Assembly (NCBI GenBank): GCA_963766175.1
Contig: CAVXZE010000002.1
Location: 248,001 to 312,000 of the forward strand
Source: CAVXZE01 sp963766175
GTDB taxonomy: Bacteria; Myxococcota_A; UBA9160; UBA6930
Direction: 5' to 3'
Length of the DNA stretch: 64,000 bases
How positions within the stretch are numbered: position 1 is the first letter of the stretch; the number at the start of each line of letters is the position of its first letter. Made by a program: the position numbers and the translations under genes. Shown one piece after another: positions 55,138 to 63,015 of the stretch. Below the pieces are notes generated by a model. That model saw only the letters and a program-made list of their open reading frames with translations, was not told the origin of the DNA and did not search any database.

Positions 55138-57919
55138 TCAGCCGACCTTCTCCACGTCGACGCGCACCGCGCGGTCCGCCGGAATCGGCTGCCACGAGAG
55201 CGGCCGGTAGTTGAGATGCCCGTAGCCCGCCGCAAAGCCCAGGTGCTTCACGTGACCCGACTCGAGATCCGCCTGGCTGTACCAGTTCTCGTGCTGGTAC
55301 GGCTCGAAGCCGTTGTACAGGATCACCTGACCCGGCCGCACCGAAGGCGAAATCTTCGCCTGCACCAGTGAGTCGCCGTCGTTGCTCACCAGCCGGACCC
55401 GCTCCCCGTTCTCGACACCCAGATCCGCCGCATCCGCGTCGTTGAGGAAGACGAAGGGCTCCCCGCGATGGGTGTTCTGGATGATGTTGTTGGTCATGTT
55501 CATCGAGTGGATGCTCCAGCGATTGTGGCCGCTGGTCATCTGGAAGCGCCGGTCCGCCCCACCCGCATTCGGCGGCTCCTTGTGGGTGGGAAGCTCCTCG
55601 CCGGCCTCCAGGAACCACTCGTGGTCGATGTAGTACTGCGCCCGCCGCACCAGGGTGTCGTAGGGAACCTTGTCCTCGGTGTGCCAGCGCAGCGGGTTGT
55701 GGACCTCGTCGGGACGGATCGTCGAGGCCTGGGACTGACCGTGACCCACCATTCCCCAGCTCGTGTAGCGCATGGCTCCCTTCTCGCGAAGTGTGTCGAG
55801 CGTCGTCCCCTTGGGCAGCAGGCCGTAGACCGCGCTGTCGCGAATGATCTCGTCGAAGCGCTTCTCCTCGTCCCGAAGCGCGCCCCCCTGGGTCACACGG
55901 GCCCCGAGACCCTCGAGGCTGCGCAGGTTTCCGCTCAGATCGGTGAACTCCTTCATGCCTCGCGCTGCGGCGCGCTGTTCGATGCTTCTCGACGATCCGG
56001 ATGCCGATCTCGTAGTCCGGAAGCGCCTGGTCCAGGGGAGGCGCGGCGCGATCGCAGAGCACGAAGTTCATGTGGTGCACCGAGGGCATGCTGTTGCCGA
56101 GCTTCTCGTAGTGCTGAGCCGCGGGAAGGATGTAGTCGGAGTAGAGCCCGGTGGTGGTCATGCGGTAGTCGCACGAGACGATCATCTCGAGCTTGGGCCA
56201 GAGCTTCTCGAGCAGCAGCTTCTGGCCACCCCGCTGGCGCCGCAGCATGTTTCCGCCCGACTCGAAGAGCACGCGAGGCTCGACGTCCTGGTAGGTGTTT
56301 GCGAAGCGCGCATCCCACCAGCCCTTCTCGGTCGCCTCCTGGACGTACTCGTCGAAGCTGCGCTTCATCGAGGGATCGTTGTTCTCCGGGTCGTTCCAGC
56401 GCTCCTTGTAGCCGTACTGGTGGTACCAGAGGAAGGCCGGCGGCATCGGGAATCCCAGGCCTCCGAGCTCTCCAGCCATCTGGGCGGCCTTGTTCTGCAT
56501 CATCTCCGGCGTCATGGTCGGGTCGTCGGCGGCGATCAGGCGCCGCATGGCGATGAGGCCCGCGATGTGCTTCTGGGCCGCCTCCTGGCCGGGGCCCTGC
56601 TTGCGTGCCTGGAAGGCCAGGCCGTCCATTCCCATGAAGGCCCAGGAGCGGGTGCCGGTGCCCTTCTTGCCCCAGTTGCCGGTGAGTCCCAGGAGCAGCG
56701 CCATCGAGCGCTCCATCAGATCGCCGTGGTAGTACTTGCCCGAGTTCCAGCCGATGAAGATCTTGGTCTTCCGCGTCGCCACCTTCCGCGCCAGCTTGCG
56801 GATGTTGTCGGGGTGGATGCCGCAGATCTCCCCGGCCTTCTCCGGCGTGTAATCCTCCAGGCGCCGCCGCAACCGAACGAAGACCGGCTCCACCTCCACC
56901 GTCGTCAGGTCCTTCAGCAGCACCGAGTAGCTGCCCTCCAGGGCCGGATCGACCCCCGTGGTGGCCAGCGTGCCGCGCGGCGCCGGGGTCAGCGTCCCGG
57001 TCAGCGTGTCCCACCAGTAGAACTGGTCCTCCCGCTCCCCCTCCACCACGTCGCTGCCGCGCAGGAAGCGCCCGTTGTCCTTGCGCACCAGCAGCGGAAG
57101 ATCGGTCTGCTCCTGCACGAAGCGCTTCTGGTAGAGACCCCCGTCGACGATCACCTTGCACATCGCCAGGGCCAGCGCCGCATCGGTGCCGATCCGCACC
57201 GGCAGGTGATAGTCGGCGTGGACGGCCGAGGGACTGTAGTCCGGCGCCACCGTCACCACCTCGCCGCCGTTGTAACGGGACTCGGCCAGGTAGTGGTACC
57301 ACTGGATGTTGGTGTAGACCGGATTGGCGTGCCAGATCAGCGTCAAGTCGGCGAGGAACCAGTCGTCCATGGTGGAGACGGGATTGAACAGACCCCAGGT
57401 CAGGTGCCAGCCGGGGCTGAAGTCCTGGAACTCCGCATTGCCGTCGGTGGTCGGTGTCCCCAGCATCTGGGTGAAGATCCGCGCCGGCTGAGATCCGAAC
57501 TCCGGCGTAAAGAGCGTGACGATCGAGGCCGGTCCCTGATCCTGGATGGCATCGAGCATGGCGTCGGCGATGTCGCTGAGCGCCTCGTCCCAGGAGACCT
57601 CCTCGAACTTGCCCTCGCCCCGCTCGCCGACCCGCTTGAGCGGCTTGGTGACCCGGTCCGGCGAGTAGTGGCAGTGGCTCCAGCAGGCCCCCTTCTGGCA
57701 GCCCATCGGGTTCATGTCCGGGATCCCGGCCTCGACGGGGGTAAGGGTGCCCGACTGCTCCTCGCGGAGGATCTTCCCATCCTTGGTATAGACGCGGAAG
57801 GAACAGCCACCCGGGTAGCAGTCCACGGCGTGGCTTCCCCAGGTGACAGAGTCCCAGGTCCAGCTATCTCGATAGCGATCCGCCCAGGCACCTTCCGCTC
57901 GTCGCTGCTTCGTCGTCAT
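55138..57919 (-). pseudogene. Type II DMSO-reductase-family catalytic subunit (alpha4), frameshifted
   Basis: The gene would encode 926 residues without a Tat signal and with FS0 ligands His30, Cys34, Cys39 and Cys74, and QDFSPGWHLTWG. The frame is lost at about 55984: GAGAAG-C-ATCGAACAG carries one extra C, after which the second frame (EQRAAARGMKEFTD) continues to the stop at 55138. Alpha3 reads VEKIEERADARGMKEF at the same place. ATG 57919 has GGGGGAG upstream; site 4 lies 156 bp before. It would pair with beta1 downstream. Both members of the pair are broken by one base. Confidence 0.8.
55140..55760 (-). repeat. 621-bp gene-conversion tract shared with 51107-51727 (copy B)
   Basis: This is the alpha4 partner of the alpha3 tract. 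Copy B starts right at the end of alpha4 and stops abruptly at 55760/55761. The differences from copy A seen by eye are an A/G change near 55432 and a C/G change near 55570. Confidence 0.85.
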
Positions 57920-58074
57920 GGCAAGCTCCCCCTCTGCTTCCGCGTTGGTGTTCTTCCGCGGTCTCTCATCGCGCCTCTTCTTCGTCGCTATTGGATCCTG
58001 TCGCGGGAGCCGCCGCGGCCAGCAGCACCGGAATCCACTGCCAGGACCGATATCCCGGGTTGCAGCCCCGTGGT

Positions 58075-58090
58075 TATGACCGGAATCATA
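58075..58090. promoter_or_regulatory. Palindrome TATGA-N6-TCATA, site 4 (alpha4-beta1 promoter)
   Basis: TATGACCGGAATCATA lies 156 bp before the alpha4 start, in a 278-bp gap after the membrane protein gene. No other gene is seen in that gap. Confidence 0.72.
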
Positions 58091-58197
58091 TGGGTCCGCC
58101 GCCGGGACGAAACGACGTCCCAGCAGTGGGAATCTCCGGGCGAAGAGGCGGAATCCACCGGTGCAGGGCCGCCACGAAGCGCCAGATCGCCCTGGAA

Positions 58198-58653
58198 TCA
58201 GCCGCTCTCCTGGGGGCCCACCACCCGTCCGTGGAGCACCGAGTAGTAGCGCCACCGTCCCGGCATGTGCGAACTCACTCCGCCGATGATCACGGCGAGG
58301 GTGAGCAGGAGGACGCGAAGCTCCCAGAACAGTCCCACAGCCGCCACCAGGGCGAGCTTCACCATGGTCGCCACCCCGCGAATCTGGATCAGCCAGACCG
58401 AGGCCTGGTAGACCTCGAGCGCCAGAAACGCACCCCCTGTAGCGAGGACGGCCGCCAGCGCGGGCACCAGCCGTTCCGCCTCGACCCCGTAGACATGGCC
58501 TCCGTAGAGCGCACCCCCTGCGATCAGGTGAGCGGTCCGCAGCAGGGTGCGCATCACCCGGGCGCCCGGTACCGGTCGCGGATCCACGCGAAGCCACCGG
58601 TCCGCCCGCTCCCGAAGAGCGCTGCCACCCGGGCTGGTCATTTGGCGTCGCAT
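58198..58653 (-). CDS. Small integral membrane protein of unknown function
   Basis: The 151-residue protein has an Arg-rich N-terminus and about four hydrophobic helices: LLRTAHLIAGGALYGGHVYG, LVPALAAVLATGGAFLAL, VKLALVAAVGLFWELRVLL and LTLAVIIGGVSSH. His residues in helix 1 and at the end of helix 4 (SSHMPGRWRYYSVLHG) could bind heme or quinone, but no known cytochrome b or NarI motif is present. It is the only membrane protein gene in the island and lies between sites 4 and 5. It might be the missing membrane anchor for the molybdoenzymes; this is speculation. ATG 58653 follows GAGGG. Confidence 0.65.
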   Translation of the reverse strand: MRRQMTSPGGSALRERADRWLRVDPRPVPGARVMRTLLRTAHLIAGGALYGGHVYGVEAERLVPALAAVLATGGAFLALEVYQASVWLIQIRGVATMVKLALVAAVGLFWELRVLLLTLAVIIGGVSSHMPGRWRYYSVLHGRVVGPQESG

Positions 58654-58720
58654 TCAGCCCTCGACTCGGAACCGCTCCCCCGCTCTGTCCCGAGGCTACA
58701 CGGCGGCCGGGCGAGGCGGA

Positions 58721-58736
58721 TATGACCCGCGTCATG
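58721..58736. promoter_or_regulatory. Palindrome TATGA-N6-TCATG, site 5 (mobB-beta2 / membrane protein promoter)
   Basis: TATGACCCGCGTCATG differs from the other sites by one base in the right arm. It lies between the divergent membrane protein gene (68 bp away) and mobB (137 bp away) and could serve either or both. Confidence 0.65.
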
Positions 58737-58872
58737 GCTTCCGGACCCCAGTTCGCGTACGCTTTCTGCAGGACATCGGGTCCCGCCGAGCCAGAAGATC
58801 CCATCCGCGGCGTTCCCGGCCGCCGCAGCGCACTGCGAGGGTCGGGGCGGCGGCGAGGAAAGTGGAGAGCCT

Positions 58873-59455
58873 ATGAGCGGTCCCGTAGTCGTGGGCGTCG
58901 TCGGGTCGTTCCGGAAGCGGCAAGACATCGCTGCTGGAGCTCTTGATTCCCCATCTCACCAGACGGGGTCTCGCCGTCGGCACCGTCAAGCACACCTCCC
59001 ACGGGTTCCTGGCGGATCGCCCCGGCAAGGACTCTTACCGCCTGTACGAGTCCGGCGCCGCATCCGTCGCGCTGATCTCCCACCAGCAGCTCGCCACCTT
59101 CACGCGGCGCAGCGACGACGCCAGCCCGGACGTCTCTCTCGACACCGCTCTCGCATCCCTTCCCGAGGGTCTCGACGTGGTGCTGGTGGAGGGCTTCTCC
59201 TGGGAGCCGATTCCCCGTTTCGTGCTGGTTCCCGATTCCGAGTCGCCGCTCCCAGATCACCTCTCGCGGGGTGAGGTCCTGGGGATCCTGCGCATCCCCG
59301 CGAAGGCCGACGGACGGAAGCCGAGCTTCAGCCAGGCGATCGTCGAGGCGATCACCGGCGAGATCGAGCTGCGGGTGCGACAGGGGCGCGCAACGCCCCC
59401 GGCGGACGGCGGGGCTGACGAGACCGAGGCCGATCTTTCCACCGGTGGGAGGTGA
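58873..59455 (+). pseudogene. mobB: Molybdopterin-guanine dinucleotide biosynthesis adaptor MobB, frameshifted
   Basis: MobB is a GTP-binding helper of MobA in attaching GMP to molybdopterin, the cofactor form used by these molybdoenzymes. The start MSGPVVVGVVGS is out of frame with the remainder (LLIPHLTRRGLAVGTVKHTSHGF). A single extra T at 58909-58910 separates them; without it the P-loop reads GSSGSGKTSLLELL and the protein is 193 residues. ATG 58873 has GGAGAG upstream. It is followed 68 bp later by beta2 and carries site 5 upstream. If the shift is real, another MobB or none must serve. Confidence 0.8.
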
Positions 59456-59523
59456 GGGGACCTCGTGTCCCGTGACGCGGGCCCTGCCCTGAAGACAGCG
59501 CGGCGCCCGGCGAGGAGGTAGCG

Positions 59524-60558
59524 ATGGCGGGGGAGATCCAGCGGCAGCTGGCGATGGTATTGGATCTGAACAAGTGTCTCGGCTGTCAGACCTGCACGAT
59601 TGCCTGCAAGCGTCTGTGGACCCGCGACGAGGGCATGGATTACATGTGGTGGAACACCGTGAACACCCAGCCCGGGCGCGGGACGCCGCGCGACTGGGAG
59701 CAGTCGGGGGGCGGGTTCCGGGAGGACGGCGCGGCGCGTCCGGGGCAGCTGCCCTCGCGTCGGGACTTCGGGGACGCCTGGAAGTTCAACCACGAGGAGG
59801 TCTTCTTCGGCGGCCAGGGCCAGAAGGCCCATCTCCAGGTGGTGGGGGAGCAGCCCGACTGGGGTCCCAACTGGGACGAGGACCAGGGCGGCGGCGAGTA
59901 TCCCAACGCCTACTACTTCTATCTGCCGCGCATCTGCAACCACTGCACCAACCCGGCCTGCATGGCGTCGTGTCCCCGCAAGGCCATCATCAAGCGCGAG
60001 GAGGACGGCATCGTCCTGATCGACGAGGACCGCTGCCGCGGCTACCGCTTCTGCATGGAGGCGTGTCCCTACAAGAAGATCTACTTCAACCACACCACCA
60101 AGGTGGCGCAGAAGTGCATCTTCTGTTTCCCCCGCATCGAGAAGAAGGTCACCACCGCCTGTGCCCGCCAGTGTCCGGGCCGGATCCGCTTCGTGGGCTA
60201 CCGGGACGACAAGAACGCCCCGATCTACAAGCTGGTGGACCAGTGGAAGGCGGCGATCCCCCTGCATCCGGACTTTGGCACCGAGCCCAACGTCTTCTAC
60301 GTGCCGCCGCTGGCGCCGCCGCGCTTCGACGAGAACGGTGAGATCGACGAGTCGCAGCCGCGCATTCCCGACGAGTACCTGGTCTACCTGTTCGGCCCGG
60401 TGGTGCTGGAGACCTTGGAGATCTTGAAGGCGGAGATGGCCAAGACGCGCGCCGGTGGAAAGTCGGAGCTGATGGATCTCCTGATCGCATACCGCTGGAC
60501 CGAGATGTTCGGAGGCTTCGACCGCGACCCCGCCACCATCGAGTGGACCGGGGTCTGA
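59524..60558 (+). CDS. Iron-sulfur beta subunit of a type II molybdoenzyme (beta2)
   Basis: The 344-residue NarH/EbdB-like subunit carries four cluster sites: Cys18-Gly-x-Cys21-x2-Cys24-x3-Cys28, CNHCTNPACMASCPRK, CRGYRFCMEACPYKK and CIFCFPRI...CARQCPGR. As in NarH, the third site has a non-Cys residue (Tyr) where a 4Fe site would have Cys, as expected for 3Fe-4S. It passes electrons from a molybdenum subunit to a membrane or soluble acceptor. It has no signal peptide; type II beta subunits travel with a Tat-tagged alpha. Being the only intact beta here, it may serve several alphas. ATG 59524 follows GAGGAG. Confidence 0.88.
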   Translation: MAGEIQRQLAMVLDLNKCLGCQTCTIACKRLWTRDEGMDYMWWNTVNTQPGRGTPRDWEQSGGGFREDGAARPGQLPSRRDFGDAWKFNHEEVFFGGQGQKAHLQVVGEQPDWGPNWDEDQGGGEYPNAYYFYLPRICNHCTNPACMASCPRKAIIKREEDGIVLIDEDRCRGYRFCMEACPYKKIYFNHTTKVAQKCIFCFPRIEKKVTTACARQCPGRIRFVGYRDDKNAPIYKLVDQWKAAIPLHPDFGTEPNVFYVPPLAPPRFDENGEIDESQPRIPDEYLVYLFGPVVLETLEILKAEMAKTRAGGKSELMDLLIAYRWTEMFGGFDRDPATIEWTGV

Positions 60559-60566
60559 GCCGAGAT

Positions 60567-61481
60567 CTATCCACCGAGCAGTGTCGCCATCACCAGGTCC
60601 CGGATCCGCTGGGGATCGACATCCGTCGCGACCTCGACGTTGGCGGGGCCCGGACGGCGGACGCAGCCGGTGCCCTCGTCTCTCTCGAGACGGAGTGGCT
60701 CCATGGGACAGAGATCCGGGGCGGGGATGGACGCAACCGTCAGGGGATCGTGAAGGAGGATCCGCGGCCGCGGATTTCCGATCTCCTCGAGCTTCTCGAG
60801 CCAGATCTCGCTCATGGAAGCGAGGGCCCGACAGAGGGCGTCGCCGCCGGCGAAAGCGGTGTGATCTCCCGGGGAGAGCGGAGTGCGAAAGGTGATCTCC
60901 GCCGGGAAGATGCGCGGCAGCCCGACCCTCGGCGGCTCCTGCTCCAGGAGCGTCGCCGTAGCGTCGGGATCGCAGTGCCAGTTCCACTCGTCGATGGTGG
61001 GCGTCACCCCCTTGACCTCCACCGGAGCGGTCTTGCCCCCCATGATCGAGAGGCGCGGAAGCTGCGCACCGACGCGGAGCAGCGCCGCCACGTTGGTGAG
61101 CGGCCCGATCGCGACCAGCGCATCCGCCCGGGCCGCCTCGATGGCCTGGGCGAGAGCGTCGACCCGCCGCGCCGGGTCCGGATCGGAGTCGGTCCGGAGC
61201 CGCGGTGACGCGTCCTCCAGGAGCCCCCGCCCCTCGTGGCCGAACATGACCCCGATGCGGCCCTCGGTCAGCGGCTTGCCCAGCCCCACCAGGGAGGGGA
61301 CGTGCTCGGCGTCCCCCAGGCGGAGCAGAGCCTCGACCATCTTCGAGCGGAGCTCCACGTCGCCGAAGACTGTCGATACCCCTACCAGCTCCAGCTCCGG
61401 GTGCCGGAGGGCAAAGGCGAGGGCGAGGGCGTCGTCGACGTCGGTGCCGATATCGGTATCGATCCAGATGCGTGTGGCCAT
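60567..61481 (-). CDS. Nucleoside hydrolase
   Basis: The 304-residue IU-type nucleoside hydrolase begins MATRIWIDTDIGTDVDDALAL, the calcium-binding DTDIG-x-DVDDA motif, and has GPLTNVAALL and a C-terminal DPLTVASI-type segment (HDPLTVASIPAP). It splits nucleosides to base and ribose. ATG 61481 follows AAGGAG; the frame to 61637 reads through the upstream gap. It converges on beta2 with an 8-bp gap, so it is not part of the molybdoenzyme transcript. Confidence 0.87.
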   Translation of the reverse strand: MATRIWIDTDIGTDVDDALALAFALRHPELELVGVSTVFGDVELRSKMVEALLRLGDAEHVPSLVGLGKPLTEGRIGVMFGHEGRGLLEDASPRLRTDSDPDPARRVDALAQAIEAARADALVAIGPLTNVAALLRVGAQLPRLSIMGGKTAPVEVKGVTPTIDEWNWHCDPDATATLLEQEPPRVGLPRIFPAEITFRTPLSPGDHTAFAGGDALCRALASMSEIWLEKLEEIGNPRPRILLHDPLTVASIPAPDLCPMEPLRLERDEGTGCVRRPGPANVEVATDVDPQRIRDLVMATLLGG

Positions 61482-61556
61482 TGGCTGGTCGCTCCTTGGG
61501 GTTGGCCGAATGATTCGCGAGCACTCGATCGCGAACACCGATAGCACAGCATCTTC

Positions 61557-61581
61557 GCGAGCTGGTGGGAGAGACAGGCCA
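61557..61581 (+). repeat. Dispersed repeat, copy 3 (degenerate)
   Basis: GCGAGCTGGTGGGAGAGACA and the next bases match 21 of 25 positions of the core in copy 2. It lies in the gap between the nucleoside hydrolase and lipoprotein genes. Confidence 0.45.
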
Positions 61582-61635
61582 GGCGGCTCGTAGCCGATCT
61601 GGCGAGACTTCCAGCGAAGCTGTAAGAAGAGCTCC

Positions 61636-62013
61636 ATGCGTCTTCCTCTGCTGCTCGCGCTGCTACTGAGTTTCGGCTGTGCAACGACGGAGCTCGACCG
61701 GACCAGCGGGTTCGAGGAAACGCTGCAGGTCTACAGCCTCTCCAAGGGCAAGAAGGCCCTGGCCGTGGCTGTCGACGAGAACGGGAAGAAGGCGTTCGCC
61801 GTCCTCTACGGCAGCTGGTCACAGGCATCCGCCAATGAGAAGGCCCTTGTCGAGTGCACCAAGAACGCGGAAAGAAGCGGCGTCGAGGCGACCTGCTACC
61901 TGTTCGCGATCGGTGACGAGGCCGCCCCCTCCACCCTGCGCGGCTGCGCCGAGGAGCGGATCGGCGCCAGACGATGCGCCCTCCAGGAGCAGTATCCACT
62001 CGCTAGCGACTGA
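61636..62013 (+). CDS. Small hypothetical lipoprotein
   Basis: This 125-residue precursor has a signal peptide and lipobox SFGC followed by a short mixed alpha/beta domain with several cysteines (ECTKNAERSG, ATCYLFAIG, RGCAEERIG, RRCAL). The Cys number suggests disulfides in the periplasm. ATG 61636 has AAGAG upstream. The pattern resembles small stress-type lipoproteins, but I assign no function. It converges on the Sel1 gene. Confidence 0.65.
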   Translation: MRLPLLLALLLSFGCATTELDRTSGFEETLQVYSLSKGKKALAVAVDENGKKAFAVLYGSWSQASANEKALVECTKNAERSGVEATCYLFAIGDEAAPSTLRGCAEERIGARRCALQEQYPLASD

Positions 62014-62019
62014 GCGAGA

Positions 62020-63015
62020 TCAACGAGCGGAAGGGCTTCGTCTTCGCGGATCTGCTGCCGGTGAGCCTTCCTCGTTCCGCGCCTCCTCGGAAGCCCGGGT
62101 AGCGAGCCATTCAATGGCCAATGCCTCGGCGAGGTCGATTTGTTGGGCCGTGAGCTGGTACTCCAAGGCCACCAGCGCCCGGTGGGCTCTCTCGAACCCG
62201 GCACCGTCACTGAGGCTCAGCCACATGTAGGCATTGACCGGGTCCTTCCGCACCCCGCGCCCCTCCGCGTACATCTGACCCAGGGAATACTGGGCGTCGG
62301 CCAGTCCCTGCTCGGCCGCCTTGCGATACCAGCGAGCGGCCTTGGCGGGATCCTTCGGAAGGCCCAGGCCCATGTCGTAGCTCACCGCGAAATTGTACTG
62401 ATCTCTCGCACCGCCCTGCTCGGCGGCGCGCCGGTACCACTTCGCCGCCTCGGCGTGGTCGACGGGGACTCCTTCCTTGCCGGAATACAGCGCCGCGAGG
62501 GCCGCCTGAGCCTGGGCGTCACCACCCTCCGCGGCCTGGCGATACCAGCGCACCGCTTCCGCGTGATCCAGCGGTACGCCGAAACCGTAATCGTACATCG
62601 CTCCCATCTGCCGCTGTGCCTTGACGTGGCCCTGCTCCGCGGCCCTGCGCAGCCAGGCGACCGCCTGGGCGGGATCCGCGCTGACGCCGGCGCCGTAGTC
62701 ATAGAGAAGGCCGAGGCGATACTGGGATTCGGCGTCGCCCTGCTCCGCGGCGCGTCGGTACCACTGCGCGGCCTGCTCGAGATCCGTCTTGACGCCGCGT
62801 CCAGTGGCGTAGCGCTCGGCCAGCGCCGCCTGCGCCTCTACCTTGCCGCTCTCGGCCTCCACGCGGTCGACCTGCGCCTCGGTGGCCGCCTGTCTGGCCT
62901 CCGCCTCCCTCTCCGCCACCAGCGCCTGTTGCTCGCGAACCCCAGGACCGGCACAGGCGAACCCGCCCCAGGTCAGTGCCAGGGCCAGACTCGCGATCAT
63001 CGGTACTCGGAGCAT
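62020..63015 (-). CDS. Sel1-repeat lipoprotein
   Basis: The 331-residue protein has a signal peptide with lipobox FACA, a coiled coil rich in Glu/Ala/Gln, then about six Sel1-like repeats (WYRRAAEQGDAESQYRLGLL type, each ~36 residues) to residue ~270 and a charged tail. Sel1 solenoids mediate protein contacts in the envelope. The ATG at 63015 overlaps the upstream VWA gene's TGA as TGATG, so the two are coupled, and the Sel1 protein may partner the VWA protein. Confidence 0.85.
   Translation of the reverse strand: MLRVPMIASLALALTWGGFACAGPGVREQQALVAEREAEARQAATEAQVDRVEAESGKVEAQAALAERYATGRGVKTDLEQAAQWYRRAAEQGDAESQYRLGLLYDYGAGVSADPAQAVAWLRRAAEQGHVKAQRQMGAMYDYGFGVPLDHAEAVRWYRQAAEGGDAQAQAALAALYSGKEGVPVDHAEAAKWYRRAAEQGGARDQYNFAVSYDMGLGLPKDPAKAARWYRKAAEQGLADAQYSLGQMYAEGRGVRKDPVNAYMWLSLSDGAGFERAHRALVALEYQLTAQQIDLAEALAIEWLATRASEEARNEEGSPAADPRRRSPSAR

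Noticed and set aside
55103..58804. Extended minus-strand frame running past the alpha4 start
   Set aside because: Residues upstream of ATG 57919 are low-complexity and overlap site 4 and the membrane protein gene; alpha4 begins at 57919.
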